From Psychromonas sp. MB-3u-54 (GTDB lineage Bacteria; Pseudomonadota; Gammaproteobacteria; Enterobacterales; Psychromonadaceae), in NCBI RefSeq assembly GCF_002836415.1, contig NZ_PJBP01000088.1, positions 1-64,000 on the forward strand: a stretch of 64,000 bases of DNA, written 5' to 3'. The notes under the pieces are model-generated. The model was not told where the DNA came from, searched no databases, and was given only the letters and a program-made list of their open reading frames with translations. This document shows positions 29,769 through 40,304 of the stretch, piece by piece (the first letter of the stretch is position 1; every line of letters starts with the position of its first letter). The position numbers and the translations under genes are program-made.

Positions 29769-30308
29769 TTAAAACTTAAAGAAATGTTTTTGGTAATGCT
29801 GTAATTCAGAAATTGATTCTTTAATATCTTGAAGCGCAGTGTGAGCGCCTGTTTTTTTATGCTCATTAACCATTTCCGGCGCCCAACGCTTTCCCAGTTC
29901 TTTAACGGTACTGACATCAATATTACGGTAATGAAAATAAGCTTCTAACGCCGGCATCTGACGCACTAAAAAACGACGATCTTGGCCGATACTATTACCG
30001 CATAAGGGTGCGGCCCCTTCTGGTACCCACTCCTTTAAAAAATTGAGGGTTGCTTGTTCGGCATTCGCGCAGCTGATTTGACTGCTCTTCACACGATCCG
30101 TTAAACCTGATTTACCATGCTGCGTTGTGCACCATTCATCCATCGCATCAAGTGCTTGATTACTCTGATGAATAACAAATTCAGGCCCTTGTGCAAGAAT
30201 ATTTAAATCACTGTCAGTCACGATAGTGGCGATTTCGATTATTTTATCCGTATCTGGATTTAAACCGGTCATCTCCAAATCAATCCATACCAGGTTATTT
30301 TTATTCAT
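29769..30308 (-). CDS. orn: Oligoribonuclease
   Basis: 179 residues, the family length. A DEDDh 3'-5' exonuclease that degrades 2-5 nt RNAs, including pGpG from c-di-GMP turnover. The motifs are WIDLEMTGL (D, E), a central Asp in the [10 protein letters not shown] region, and HTALQDI (His, Asp). It is divergent from rsgA, as in E. coli. Its pGpG role is relevant given the number of EAL-type proteins in this window. Confidence 0.97.
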   Translation of the reverse strand: MNKNNLVWIDLEMTGLNPDTDKIIEIATIVTDSDLNILAQGPEFVIHQSNQALDAMDEWCTTQHGKSGLTDRVKSSQISCANAEQATLNFLKEWVPEGAAPLCGNSIGQDRRFLVRQMPALEAYFHYRNIDVSTVKELGKRWAPEMVNEHKKTGAHTALQDIKESISELQHYQKHFFKF

Positions 30309-30404
30309 CGTTATTCTGATCCTTTTCGCTACAAGAGAGCCGCATTTCTAAATTAATATAGTATGATACGGTATTAACACAATGAGTGATAGCTAAGGAA
30401 ACCT

Positions 30405-31448
30405 GTGACCAAGAAGAAACGACTCAGTAAAAATCAAGTGCGCCGCGTTCAAACTAATCAGAAAAAACGTTTAACTAAAGATAACAGCGAACAATGGGAC
30501 GAGTCTGAACTTGGTCCGCAGCTGGAAGGCATAGTGATCAGTCGTTTTGGACAACATGCAGATGTTGAAGATGAGCATGGAAAAATTGAACGTTGTAATT
30601 TGCGCAGAGCCATCAAATCTCTGGTAACCGGTGACCGGGTTGTATGGCGTGCGGGCAATCAGGCTTACCATGGTATCAGTGGCGTGATTGAAGCGGTACA
30701 TCCGCGTACAACGGTACTCACACGTCCCGATTATTATGATGGTATAAAACCTATCGCGGCCAATATTGACCATATTATTATCGTTAGCTCCATAGCTCCT
30801 GAGTTTTCTCGTAATATTATTGATCGCTACCTGATTGCCTGTGAAGATATTGGCATTACGCCCATTATCGTTTTAAATAAAAGTGATTTGTTGAATGAAC
30901 AATCAGCAAAATTAATAGATCAGGAATTACAAAGTTACCGGGATATTGGTTATCAGGTTTTGTACAGCTCGATGCACGGCGACGGCTTATTAGGGCTTAA
31001 AAGTGCCATGAAAGATAAAATTAATATTTTTGTCGGTCAGTCGGGCGTAGGTAAAACATCCTTAGTCAATCTGTTATTACCTGAAATTGAAGCCACTACG
31101 GCCGAAATTTCGGAAAATTCCGGATTAGGTAAACATACCACGACCACGGCACGCCTTTATCATTTCCCCGACGGAGGTGATCTTATTGACAGCCCGGGCA
31201 TTCGTGAGTTCTCATTATGGCACTTAGAGCCTGAACGTATTGCGACTGGATTCATCGAATTTCGTCCCTTTTTAGGACAATGCCGTTTCCGCGATTGTAA
31301 ACATCAAATAGATCCCGGTTGTGCACTGGTTGAAGCCGTTGCCGAGGGAAAAATAGATAATGCTCGCTATCGTAGCTTTTTACGTATTTTAGAGACCATG
31401 GATGACGCAAAAAATGCGCGTCACCGTCCACCTAATACCTATGATTAA
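30405..31448 (+). CDS. rsgA: Ribosome small-subunit biogenesis GTPase
   Basis: 347 residues. It starts at GTG (aaggaaacct upstream) with the basic N-terminus typical of RsgA. An OB-fold ([15 protein letters not shown]) is followed by a circularly permuted GTPase: NKSD precedes the P-loop [10 protein letters not shown] (about 210), then [11 protein letters not shown]. The C-terminal zinc cluster is [14 protein letters not shown]. It releases maturation factors from the 30S subunit. Followed by psd, as in many gammaproteobacteria. Confidence 0.97.
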   Translation: MTKKKRLSKNQVRRVQTNQKKRLTKDNSEQWDESELGPQLEGIVISRFGQHADVEDEHGKIERCNLRRAIKSLVTGDRVVWRAGNQAYHGISGVIEAVHPRTTVLTRPDYYDGIKPIAANIDHIIIVSSIAPEFSRNIIDRYLIACEDIGITPIIVLNKSDLLNEQSAKLIDQELQSYRDIGYQVLYSSMHGDGLLGLKSAMKDKINIFVGQSGVGKTSLVNLLLPEIEATTAEISENSGLGKHTTTTARLYHFPDGGDLIDSPGIREFSLWHLEPERIATGFIEFRPFLGQCRFRDCKHQIDPGCALVEAVAEGKIDNARYRSFLRILETMDDAKNARHRPPNTYD

Positions 31449-31516
31449 CCGCGCCTTTATAGTTCAAAAGATTTAGGTACAATTTTCGGTATATAGATTA
31501 AAAAAAAGAGAAAATC

Positions 31517-32377
31517 ATGATTGACCAACTTAAAATTATTGGGCAATACTTGCTGCCAAAAAAGCTATTATCGCGCCTGTTAGGTAAATTAGCCGCTGCG
31601 GAAGCAGGTAAATTAAGCACTTTTTTAATAAAAAAATTCATCAACCATTTTAACGTTGATATGAGTGAAGCGAAATACTCAGCCCCTGAGCATTTTAAAA
31701 CTTTTAACGATTTTTTCACCCGTGAACTAAAACCGGAAGCGCGACAGATTATCGCCGGTGAAGATAATCTTGCACTCCCTGTGGATGGTTGTATCAGCCA
31801 GATGGGCGATATTAAAGAAGGCCGTATTTTTCAGGCTAAAGGGCATGATTTTAGCCTCCGAGAACTATTAGGCGGACGAGATGATGTTGCGGCGCCCTTT
31901 GATGATGGTTTGTTTTCTACGATTTACTTAGCGCCTAAAGATTATCACCGTATTCATATGCCGATCACCGGCAAACTAGAACAGCTGATTTTTATTCCCG
32001 GCGACCTTTTCTCAGTTAATCCATTAACGGCGCAAAATGTCCCCAATTTATTTGCCCGCAATGAGCGGGCCGTGGCCATTTTTTCAACAGCCCTAGGCCC
32101 GATGGCAATGGTTTTAGTCGGCGCGACGATAGTGGCCAGCATCGAAACGGTTTGGTCAGGCACACTGACGGCGAATGCAGACAAAGAGCTCCAATATTGG
32201 GATTACAAAAATCAGAATATTACCCTTGAAAAAGGCGCTGAAATGGGCCGCTTTAAACTTGGCAGTACCGTGGTGGCTTTATTCCCGAAAGAGAGTATTC
32301 ATTTTGCAGAAGATCTTCACGCAGGCTCAGTAACACGCTTAGGTGAGCTATTTGCGAACAAAGTTGAACATAAATAG
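31517..32377 (+). CDS. psd: Phosphatidylserine decarboxylase proenzyme
   Basis: 286 residues. It makes phosphatidylethanolamine at the inner membrane. The autocleavage motif LGST is present near residue 249, where the serine becomes the pyruvoyl group; FNDFFTRELKP and YHRIHMP are also typical. It sits 69 bp after rsgA and 16 bp before ilvA, so it is likely part of an rsgA-psd-ilvA-channel transcription unit. Confidence 0.97.
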   Translation: MIDQLKIIGQYLLPKKLLSRLLGKLAAAEAGKLSTFLIKKFINHFNVDMSEAKYSAPEHFKTFNDFFTRELKPEARQIIAGEDNLALPVDGCISQMGDIKEGRIFQAKGHDFSLRELLGGRDDVAAPFDDGLFSTIYLAPKDYHRIHMPITGKLEQLIFIPGDLFSVNPLTAQNVPNLFARNERAVAIFSTALGPMAMVLVGATIVASIETVWSGTLTANADKELQYWDYKNQNITLEKGAEMGRFKLGSTVVALFPKESIHFAEDLHAGSVTRLGELFANKVEHK

Positions 32378-32392
32378 AGGGTTGATAGCGCA

Positions 32393-33928
32393 ATGACAGA
32401 ATTATCCGCAGCACAATACTTAAAAAAAATCTTACTTGCTCCTGTTTATGAAGCAGCCGTAGAAACACCATTACAACCGTTAAATAAGTTGTCAAAGCGC
32501 TTTAATAATCACATTTTATTAAAGCGTGAAGATCAGCAACCCGTACATTCATTTAAATTACGCGGTGCCTATAATAAATTAGCCAGTTTAACCGATCAGC
32601 AAAAAAGCTGCGGTGTGATTGCCGCCTCGGCGGGTAACCATGCGCAGGGTGTTGCGCTTTCAGCAAAAAAAATGGGGATAAAAGCGACTATCGTTATGCC
32701 CTGCACCACTCCCGAGATAAAAGTCAGCGCAGTGCGGGCATTTGGTGCCGAGGTAGTATTATTTGGTGATGCTTTTGATGCTGCCAGCGCACATTCTAAA
32801 GAACTGGCTGAATTACATAATTACACCCCAATTCTTCCTTTTGATGATCCCGATGTCATTGCCGGGCAAGGCACTATCGGCAAAGAGTTATTACAGCAAA
32901 ATGCGCACTTGGATAAAATTTTTGTGCCCGTTGGTGGCGGTGGTTTATTGGCCGGTATCGCCGTTTATATCAAACAGCTTTTACCCCATATTAAAGTGAT
33001 TGGTGTTGAGCCTGATAATGCAGCCTGTTTAAAAGCGGCGTTGGCACATGGCAGCCCGATAACCTTAGATAAAGTTGGATTATTTGCCGACGGTGTTGCG
33101 GTTAAAACCATTGGCAGTGAAACCTTCCGTTTATGTCAGCAATACGTGGACGAAGTGATCACCGTTAGCAGTGATGAAATCTGTACAGCCGTCAAAAATA
33201 TCTTTGAAGATACACGCGCTATTGCGGAGCCTGCCGGAGCCTTATCATTGGCCGGTTTAAAAAAATATTGTCAACTACACGACGTTAAAGATCAACACCT
33301 GGCTGCTATTTTAAGCGGAGCCAACCTCAACTTTCATTCCCTGCGTTATATCTCCGAACGTTGCGAATTAGGTGAGCAGAAAGAGAGCATACTGGCTGTC
33401 ACTATTCCTGAAAAACAGGGCGCTTTTTTAGCCTTTTGTAATCAGCTCGATGGTCGTGCTATTACCGAGTTTAATTATCGTTTAAATTCGCGTAAAGACG
33501 CCAATATTTTTGTTGGCGTACGCACCCCGCAAGGCGTTGATGAACTGCTAGCACTGACCGAAAAACTGCACAAATCAGGTTATGCTGTTGCCGATTTAAG
33601 CCATGATGAAATGGCCAAACTGCATGTCCGTTATATGGTCGGTGGCGCCCCCGTCGGTGCTATAAAAGAGCGTTTATACAGTTTCGAATTTCCTGAACAG
33701 CCTAATGCGCTGGTTAAGTTTTTAAACATGCTTGGCACTCACGCTAATATCACGCTCTTCCATTACCGCAATCACGGTGCGGCTTATGGACAGGTTCTTG
33801 CCGGTTTTGAACTCGATGAAGGGGTTGATGCATTCAGTGAACATTTAGACGCACTGGGTTACAACTATAAAGATGAAACAGATAATCAGGCTTATCGTTT
33901 CTTTTTATCCCAAGCAAATGACCACTAA
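32393..33928 (+). CDS. ilvA: Threonine ammonia-lyase, biosynthetic (threonine deaminase)
   Basis: 511 residues, the length of the long isoleucine-regulated form. It converts threonine to 2-oxobutanoate, the first step of isoleucine synthesis. The PLP lysine is K55 in HSFKLRGAYNK; the phosphate-binding loop is GGGGLLAG. Two C-terminal ACT-like regulatory domains run from about 330 to 505. It is not in an ilv cluster here but follows psd. Confidence 0.96.
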   Translation: MTELSAAQYLKKILLAPVYEAAVETPLQPLNKLSKRFNNHILLKREDQQPVHSFKLRGAYNKLASLTDQQKSCGVIAASAGNHAQGVALSAKKMGIKATIVMPCTTPEIKVSAVRAFGAEVVLFGDAFDAASAHSKELAELHNYTPILPFDDPDVIAGQGTIGKELLQQNAHLDKIFVPVGGGGLLAGIAVYIKQLLPHIKVIGVEPDNAACLKAALAHGSPITLDKVGLFADGVAVKTIGSETFRLCQQYVDEVITVSSDEICTAVKNIFEDTRAIAEPAGALSLAGLKKYCQLHDVKDQHLAAILSGANLNFHSLRYISERCELGEQKESILAVTIPEKQGAFLAFCNQLDGRAITEFNYRLNSRKDANIFVGVRTPQGVDELLALTEKLHKSGYAVADLSHDEMAKLHVRYMVGGAPVGAIKERLYSFEFPEQPNALVKFLNMLGTHANITLFHYRNHGAAYGQVLAGFELDEGVDAFSEHLDALGYNYKDETDNQAYRFFLSQANDH

Positions 33929-33935
33929 AGATTAG

Positions 33936-35006
33936 ATGATAATGCTTCCTCTTAGACGCATTAAAAAGCTGTTTCGGCGCCTGGCACATCAATTAACCTG
34001 GCCGACCATGTTTTTGCTTGTGCTGGCGCAGGCAATCAGTGTTTACCTGTTATTTTTGCTTGCCGGGGAAAGTGCATTAACCCGGCATCCCATGGACTTT
34101 ATTTATTACAATATGGTGGTAGTTTCCACGGTTGGTTTTGGGGATTTCAGCCCGACAACCGGGATGGGGAAAGCGATTGTCGCCTTTGTGCAAATCCCAT
34201 CGGGACTGATCGTTTTCGCCTCTTTTATCGGAAAAACAACACAACTATTTATAAATCTAGCGAGAAAAAACATGAACGGTACGAGTAACTTTTATCATTA
34301 TACTAATCATATTTTATTATTAGGTTGGGATGCCTCATCAACGGAGCAGATAGTGCAGTTGATTCTCGGTGATAAAAAACGCCAAAAACGAAAAATATTA
34401 TTGTGCGTTACCGAACAGATAAACAACCCCTTTCCGGATAATGATGAGGTTTCTTTTGTGCGTTTACGTAGTTTTTCCGATAACGAAGAACTTAATCGTA
34501 TCGCGTTAAGTAACGCAGAACGTATTATTATTGATGGTAAATCCGATGATGAAACCTTATCTATTGCACTTTGTATCTCCACCTACACCAACTCCAATGC
34601 CAACATCTCTGCGCATTTTTTTGATAAGACTAAAGCCGATTTATTAAAGGTCCACTGCCCGCAAATTGAATGCAGTATTGATAGCAGCGCACAAATGATG
34701 GTGCGCAGCATGCAGGATCCGGGCTCAAGCCAGGTAACCAAGCACTTACTTTCAACCTTAACCGGGGCGACACTGTATTGTGTGCAAACACCTGAACTGA
34801 AAAAACCCATTGAGTTCGAGCTGCTCTTTAGCCGATTTAAAACTAACCATGCGATGATGGTCATTGCCTTCAGCCATTTTAAAAATGGCGATGCGATGAT
34901 TTTAAATCCCTCTCCACAGACCCTGATCAACAGCGGTGACTTTTTACACTACATCGCTAATGAACGTATTCTTGCTGACGAAATAAACTGGGATGAACTC
35001 TCTTAG
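33936..35006 (+). CDS. Two-helix potassium channel with RCK-like domain
   Basis: 356 residues. TM1 is at about 20-42, then the pore loop with the selectivity filter TVGFGD (K+ channel signature) near residue 66-71, and TM2 at about 82-105. A cytosolic region with a TrkA-N-like Rossmann start (HILLLGWDASS) follows. The residues after GLG-type GWD and the second half diverge from classical RCK, so the ligand is uncertain. It starts 7 bp after ilvA and probably shares its transcript. The initial basic stretch (RRIKKLFRRL) is cytosolic. Confidence 0.85.
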   Translation: MIMLPLRRIKKLFRRLAHQLTWPTMFLLVLAQAISVYLLFLLAGESALTRHPMDFIYYNMVVVSTVGFGDFSPTTGMGKAIVAFVQIPSGLIVFASFIGKTTQLFINLARKNMNGTSNFYHYTNHILLLGWDASSTEQIVQLILGDKKRQKRKILLCVTEQINNPFPDNDEVSFVRLRSFSDNEELNRIALSNAERIIIDGKSDDETLSIALCISTYTNSNANISAHFFDKTKADLLKVHCPQIECSIDSSAQMMVRSMQDPGSSQVTKHLLSTLTGATLYCVQTPELKKPIEFELLFSRFKTNHAMMVIAFSHFKNGDAMILNPSPQTLINSGDFLHYIANERILADEINWDELS

Positions 35007-35120
35007 AGGCATCTGAGATCAACTTTTTAGGCTTATCATAAACGCTGGTGAAGCAATTTATTTTATGACAATTCAACCTGTCCTTCGCGCTTTGGGTGGG
35101 TTGATTGGTTGGTTGACTTA

Positions 35121-35148
35121 TTGACAGTCGATTATATTTACCTATAAT
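35121..35148 (+). promoter_or_regulatory. Sigma-70 promoter of the btu operon
   Basis: A perfect TTGACA (35121-35126) and perfect TATAAT (35143-35148) are separated by 16 bp, just upstream of the cobalamin riboswitch. A strong promoter whose output is set by the downstream RNA switch. Confidence 0.85.
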
Positions 35149-35164
35149 CGCCCTTCTTTATGTT

Positions 35165-35310
35165 TATCGCCTTTTTAACGCGATGATTAAATGGGAAGCA
35201 TGTTTTAACAACTTTAAACGTTACTAAAAACAAGCATGCACTGCCCCCGCAACTGTGTCCGTTTTTCAATGTAAAAACGGGAGTCAGATACCAGCATAAA
35301 GAGCGTCACT
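35165..35310 (+). ncRNA. Cobalamin (AdoCbl-type) riboswitch
   Basis: The B12-box hallmarks are present in order: a GGGAAgc segment (35194), the core ctgcccccgcaactgt (35241-35256) and gagtcagataccagc (35281-35295). A long leader then runs to the btuB start. It includes complementary arms aaagaaagtct (35406) and agactttctt (35474), which may belong to the expression platform. It should repress the operon when cobalamin is plentiful. Confidence 0.93.
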
Positions 35311-35515
35311 GTCCATTAAACGGGTCGGCTTAATGGAACGTAAAAAACCCAACAATCGGAAATGTTTTTCCAGTTTGATTAGGGTCTTCGTAATGGTGGC
35401 GAGCCAAAGAAAGTCTTTGATGCTCAGCGTATTATATATAAGGCCACTACCTTACTGTAAAATCCCGAACAACAGACTTTCTTCTTATTTTAAATAAAAA
35501 TATCAAGGAAGAATT

Positions 35516-37342
35516 ATGCCCCGCTTATATTACACTCCGATAGCCTTAGCTTTATCAACACTGTTCAGCGCACCACTTATTGCAGCAGAAACACAAAACA
35601 CTCAGAACGATATTGTTATTTCTGCCAGTCGCGTCGAAACCAAACGTATTGAAAGTGGCAGCTCAGTGGCCGTGCTTGATGCACAATATATAAAAGATAA
35701 TCAGGCGCGCACTGTGGCTGAACTGTTACGGGATGTACCTGGTGTAAGTGTTAGTAGTTCTGGTGGTATAACCTCCGTTTTTATTCGCGGTTCCGACTCC
35801 AATAAAACCTTAGTGATTATTGACGGTATTGAAGTTAATGATCTATCCAGCATCAGCAGTGGTTATAATTTTGCAACATTGATGGCCGATAATGTTGAGC
35901 GCATTGAAGTCTTAAAAGGCTCACAAAGTGCACTTTGGGGCAGTGATGCGATGGGTGGCGTGATTAATATTGTCACTAAAAAAGGCAAGGCTGGGTTTAA
36001 TCCAACGGCTAGTATCGAGATTGGGGGAAATAACTACCATAAAGAAAATGTCACTCTTAGCGGTGCTAAGGGCAACAGCCATTATTCACTTTCTGCCGGC
36101 AACCTGCAAACAGACGGCATAAGCTCAAAAGCAGTTGATCTCGATGATAATGATGACGACGGTTACAAAAATCAAAATGTCAGCATAAAAGCCGGCCATC
36201 AATTTACCGATATTTTCGCAGTGGATACGGTGCTGCGTTACAGCGATGCCGAAACAGAATACGATGGTTTTTCAATTGATGCCAATTCCACCAACCAACA
36301 GCATCAGGCAAAATTAAATACACATCTTAATCTACTGGACAATCAATGGAAAAACCGACTTTCAGTCGCCTTTTCTGATTCAGAAAATGAAACCTTTTCA
36401 GGCAGCACAAGTACCTCTGAATATAAAGGACAAAAAGTAAAAACTGATCTACAGAGTGATTATTACCTCAATACAATCAACGGATATACACAGAGAATCT
36501 CATTTATTGCCGAACACGAAAATGAAAAATATCAAAGCTGGTCAATGGATGAAAAACAACGCATTGAAGCATCGGCGGTTGTTTTAGGATATGGCGTTGA
36601 CTGGCAAAAAACAATTTTTGTGAATGCCGCCCTTCGCAGTGATTTTAACAGTAAATTCGATGATACCAACACTTACCATCTTGATATTTCTGCCTGGGTA
36701 AGCGACGGTACACGCCTACATGCCAGTCACGGTACAGGCGTGAAAAACCCTTCTTTAGGTCAAATGTACGGTGAAACTTCTTATTATAGCGGTAATGCGG
36801 ATCTGACTCCAGAAGAAAGCCGCAGCTGGGATGCGGGTGTAGAGTATAACTTTGTTAATGCCGATGCTTATATCGATTTGACCTATTTTGATTCACTTTA
36901 TACCGATATGATCACCTATGGATCAAATACATATAGCAATCTTGATAATGAAGCAACTTCACGTGGTGTTGAATTTACCGGTCAAGTAAAAGTGAGCAAT
37001 AAATTACGAGTTAATACCGGATACACTTTTATGGAGACGGATGATGGTGAAGGCAATGAATTGGCTCGCCGAGCAAAACATGCTGCTAGCATCAATGCTA
37101 ATTATAAATACACATCAAACCTAAGTGCCAATATTGGTGTCCGTTATACTGGTACACGTATAGACAGTGATGATTCAACACTCGATAACTATACAGTCGT
37201 TAATCTTGGCGCGGCTTATCAGGTACAGGAACATATCACTATTAATGCCCGTCTGGAAAATGCGCTTGATAAAGACTATCAAGAGGTTAGCGGCTATAAC
37301 ACAGCAGAGCGTACTGCCTATGTTGGCGTAAGCTTTCAATAA
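35516..37342 (+). CDS. btuB: TonB-dependent vitamin B12 outer-membrane receptor
   Basis: 608 residues with a signal peptide ending in APLIAAE. The TonB box lies in the DIVISASR region, followed by a plug domain (PGVSVSSSGG, IRGSDSNKTLVIIDG) and a 22-strand barrel ending in an aromatic residue (VGVSFQ). It imports cobalamins across the outer membrane. Good ribosome-binding site (aaggaaga). First gene under the riboswitch. Confidence 0.96.
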   Translation: MPRLYYTPIALALSTLFSAPLIAAETQNTQNDIVISASRVETKRIESGSSVAVLDAQYIKDNQARTVAELLRDVPGVSVSSSGGITSVFIRGSDSNKTLVIIDGIEVNDLSSISSGYNFATLMADNVERIEVLKGSQSALWGSDAMGGVINIVTKKGKAGFNPTASIEIGGNNYHKENVTLSGAKGNSHYSLSAGNLQTDGISSKAVDLDDNDDDGYKNQNVSIKAGHQFTDIFAVDTVLRYSDAETEYDGFSIDANSTNQQHQAKLNTHLNLLDNQWKNRLSVAFSDSENETFSGSTSTSEYKGQKVKTDLQSDYYLNTINGYTQRISFIAEHENEKYQSWSMDEKQRIEASAVVLGYGVDWQKTIFVNAALRSDFNSKFDDTNTYHLDISAWVSDGTRLHASHGTGVKNPSLGQMYGETSYYSGNADLTPEESRSWDAGVEYNFVNADAYIDLTYFDSLYTDMITYGSNTYSNLDNEATSRGVEFTGQVKVSNKLRVNTGYTFMETDDGEGNELARRAKHAASINANYKYTSNLSANIGVRYTGTRIDSDDSTLDNYTVVNLGAAYQVQEHITINARLENALDKDYQEVSGYNTAERTAYVGVSFQ

Positions 37343-37368
37343 GTTATAGTTAAATAAAAGAGGGTGAA

Positions 37369-38376
37369 ATGAATAATCTAAAACTAGTCGTTTTCACCCT
37401 TCTTTTAGTATTTTTTATTACGCTGATCCAGTTTAAAAAAGGGCAAATATTTGCTCTTTTCGACCAAGGTCAGGGTAACTTTACCACCCAAATACAGGGC
37501 CGAAATTTCCCCAAAACATTAATAGATACCACGGGTATTAAATTTATTTTAAAAAAACCACCCGTGCGCATTATTTCAGCCACTTTAGCGACCGATCATA
37601 TTCTCTCGGGTTTAATCAACCCGCAACGTTTGGTTGCAGTGAGCAGTTATGTTGATACTCCCAGTATGTCTAATATTGTTGGTTTTTTTGATAAAAGCAT
37701 TTACCGTACGCAGGGGGAGATTGAATCTATGCTCGCGCTACAACCTGATTTAGTGTTTGTCGCTTCCTACAGCAATCCTGAAACCGTGCGTTACCTGCTG
37801 CGCAGCGGCATTGCCATTGTGCGTCTCAGCGAATTTAATTCTTTTGCCGATATTTTTAATAATATTCGCATTATCGCCAATGTCACCGATACCAAAGCCG
37901 CCGGTGAGGCCATGATTGTCGCTCTTCAAAAACGCATCGCATTTATTAAAATGCAGGTGAAGAATAAAAAACCACCACGCGTATTATATTACGACCTCAA
38001 CGGTTACAGCGTCGGCGGAAACTCTTTAATGGATGAAGCGATTCAACTCTCCGGTGGTTTTAATGTTGCTAAGGGTATTATTGCCGACGGTGAAAATAAA
38101 ATCAGTGAAGAGCTGGCTATTTCATTACAACCCGATGTGATTGTAATGAACCAATGGGTTTTTAACCAGACAGATGACCAGACCTCACCACGCACTATTT
38201 TAAAAAATAAAAGAGCTTGGAAAGATGTACCCGCAGTGAAAAATAATCATATTTATGCCGTCCCCGGCACTTGGCTCAGAAGTGTTTCCCAACACCGTAT
38301 TAAAGGCGTTGAGGCGATCGCGCAACTGCTGCATTCAGAAATACAAAGTTATTCAGAGAAAAACTATGTTCACTAA
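37369..38376 (+). CDS. btuF: Periplasmic cobalamin-binding protein
   Basis: 335 residues with an N-terminal hydrophobic segment (VVFTLLLVFFITLIQF) that lacks a clear cleavage site, so the protein may stay anchored to the inner membrane. The class III binding-protein fold shows VRIISATLATDHIL, ALQPDLVFV, and QPDVIVMNQWV, with a long central helix. B12 specificity is inferred from position between btuB and btuC. The stop overlaps the btuC start by 11 bp. Confidence 0.88.
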   Translation: MNNLKLVVFTLLLVFFITLIQFKKGQIFALFDQGQGNFTTQIQGRNFPKTLIDTTGIKFILKKPPVRIISATLATDHILSGLINPQRLVAVSSYVDTPSMSNIVGFFDKSIYRTQGEIESMLALQPDLVFVASYSNPETVRYLLRSGIAIVRLSEFNSFADIFNNIRIIANVTDTKAAGEAMIVALQKRIAFIKMQVKNKKPPRVLYYDLNGYSVGGNSLMDEAIQLSGGFNVAKGIIADGENKISEELAISLQPDVIVMNQWVFNQTDDQTSPRTILKNKRAWKDVPAVKNNHIYAVPGTWLRSVSQHRIKGVEAIAQLLHSEIQSYSEKNYVH

Positions 38377-39403
38377 TTTAACCAGCATACGCTTAGTGCT
38401 AATACTGTTAATGCTGCTGGTTGTTGTTCTGACCATATCCGGGGTGTTACAGGGCCCTGCTGATATTTCATTACGCCATATTGGCGCTATTTTCAAACAG
38501 GCACTGTTTGCTGGATCAGACAGTGATATTCCTAACTGGCAGCACAGTATTATTGTCGATATTCGTTTACCGCGCGTTATTATTGCCCTGTTTGCCGGTG
38601 CAAGTTTAGCGTTATGCGGACTGGTGATGCAGGGCATGTTCCGTAATCCTCTGGCGTCCCCTTCCGTATTAGGTGTTTCATCGGGAGCCTCGTTAGGGGC
38701 CGTAATAGCGATTTATCTGGGTTTTTCCCTTATTTCCGCCTGGGCTATTCCACTGTTTGCTTTTATCGGCGCGGGTATTTCCTTAAGCATTGTTTACCGC
38801 GTAGCCTCCAGCAGAGGGCAAACCAATGTCGCTACCCTGCTGCTTTCAGGCGTCGCCATTAGCGCACTTAATGTGGCTGCCACCTCTTTGTTATTGGCTT
38901 TATCCCTGAGTAATTGGGATGTCGCACGGATGATTATTTATTGGACCATGGGCGGACTTGATGGTCGCACCTGGGATCATGTTTTTATTATTCTGCCGAT
39001 TGTCCTGAGCGGATTTGTATTACTGCTATTTTATAGCAAACAATTAGATCTGTTATTGTTAGGTGAGCAGCATGCTCTCTCGGTAGGCGTTGATGTGCGC
39101 AAAACGCGGCGCAATCTTTTAATTATCAGCAGCGCGATGGTCGGAGCATCGGTTTCGGTGGTCGGTGGAATAGGCTTTATCGGCTTGGTTGTGCCGCATA
39201 TTTTACGTTTATTATTAGGCCCCGAGCACCGTTACCTGTTGCCCGCCTGTTTATTTGGCGGGGCAATTACTCTGCTTGGCGCAGATCTGTTTTTAAACAG
39301 CTTTTTTAGTGAGCAAGCTATTCCATTGGGCGTGGTGACGGCGGCATTAGGTGCGCCTTTCTTTCTGTTTCTTTTAATTAAACAGCGTTTTGTTTTAAGT
39401 TAG
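38366..39403 (+). CDS. btuC: Cobalamin ABC transporter permease
   Basis: 345 residues from ATG 38366 (MFTNLTSIRLVLIL). The frame is open further upstream to 38255, but that part would lie inside btuF and lacks the family N-terminus. FecCD/BtuC-type permease with about ten membrane helices. DIRLPRVIIALFAGASLALCG, NPLASPSVLG, and GFIGLVVPHILRLLLGPEH are family hallmarks; the last contains the coupling loop to the ATPase. Confidence 0.95.
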   Translation: MFTNLTSIRLVLILLMLLVVVLTISGVLQGPADISLRHIGAIFKQALFAGSDSDIPNWQHSIIVDIRLPRVIIALFAGASLALCGLVMQGMFRNPLASPSVLGVSSGASLGAVIAIYLGFSLISAWAIPLFAFIGAGISLSIVYRVASSRGQTNVATLLLSGVAISALNVAATSLLLALSLSNWDVARMIIYWTMGGLDGRTWDHVFIILPIVLSGFVLLLFYSKQLDLLLLGEQHALSVGVDVRKTRRNLLIISSAMVGASVSVVGGIGFIGLVVPHILRLLLGPEHRYLLPACLFGGAITLLGADLFLNSFFSEQAIPLGVVTAALGAPFFLFLLIKQRFVLS

Positions 39404-39416
39404 TGGAGCTTTATTT

Positions 39417-40250
39417 ATGTCGCCTTTAAGTTGTACCAAGCTCGCTTTTTCCTATGATAAAAAGCCGTTATTAACGGATATTAATTTAGACTTTAAAACC
39501 GGGCAATTTATCGGTTTAATCGGCGCCAATGGCTCGGGTAAAAGTACCCTGCTACAGCTGCTGTTAGGCTTGATAAAACAACAATCGGGGGCAGTGACCC
39601 TTAATGGGCTCGACATTCATGTGCAAAAGCGGCGCGCTATCGCCAAACAGTTAGCCTTTGTGCCGCAGTCGATTGAGCTGCCCTATGCTTTTAGCGTACA
39701 GGCTCTGGTCGCGATGGGACGAACCCCCTACCTCGGCCCCTTTGAGTTAGAAACAGCCGAAGATACCCGGCTTATTCAAGAGGCGATGCTGAAAACCGAT
39801 ATAATCCACCTTAAAACGCGCTTGGTAACCACCTTATCCGGTGGCGAAAAGCAGCGGGTTATTATCGCCCGCGCACTGGCTCAGCAAGCACCCACTATTT
39901 TACTCGATGAGCCGATCGCAAGCTTAGATATATGTCACCAGATAGAAACCCTGCAGTTAATACAATCATTAACCCAATCGGGAAAGTTAGCCATCACCGC
40001 ACTTCATGACCTTAATCTTGCGGCAAGCTATTGTGATCGTTTAATATTGCTCGGGGAGACTGAGTTCAATAATGGCTCAGGAAAGGCTAATTCAGGGCGA
40101 ACTATTATTGCAGATGGCACGCCTGAACAGGTACTTAATCATAAAAATCTAGCCACATACTTTTCCATTAATGCTGATATAATCAAAACCAATGATAAAA
40201 TCAGTTTGGCAAATATCAGCCCGGTTAAAAAACATCTGGGCAACGATTAA
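39417..40250 (+). CDS. btuD: Cobalamin ABC transporter ATP-binding protein
   Basis: 277 residues. The Walker A motif is GANGSGKST (36-44), the Q-loop FVPQS, the signature LSGGEKQR, Walker B TILLDEP and the switch His in ALHDLNLA. Iron-siderophore/B12 subfamily. It powers BtuC. Preceded by a 13-bp gap. Confidence 0.95.
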   Translation: MSPLSCTKLAFSYDKKPLLTDINLDFKTGQFIGLIGANGSGKSTLLQLLLGLIKQQSGAVTLNGLDIHVQKRRAIAKQLAFVPQSIELPYAFSVQALVAMGRTPYLGPFELETAEDTRLIQEAMLKTDIIHLKTRLVTTLSGGEKQRVIIARALAQQAPTILLDEPIASLDICHQIETLQLIQSLTQSGKLAITALHDLNLAASYCDRLILLGETEFNNGSGKANSGRTIIADGTPEQVLNHKNLATYFSINADIIKTNDKISLANISPVKKHLGND

Positions 40251-40304
40251 TCGTCTTTTATGTAACGCATTAGCATTAATAATAGAAATAGGAATAAATA
40301 AAGT

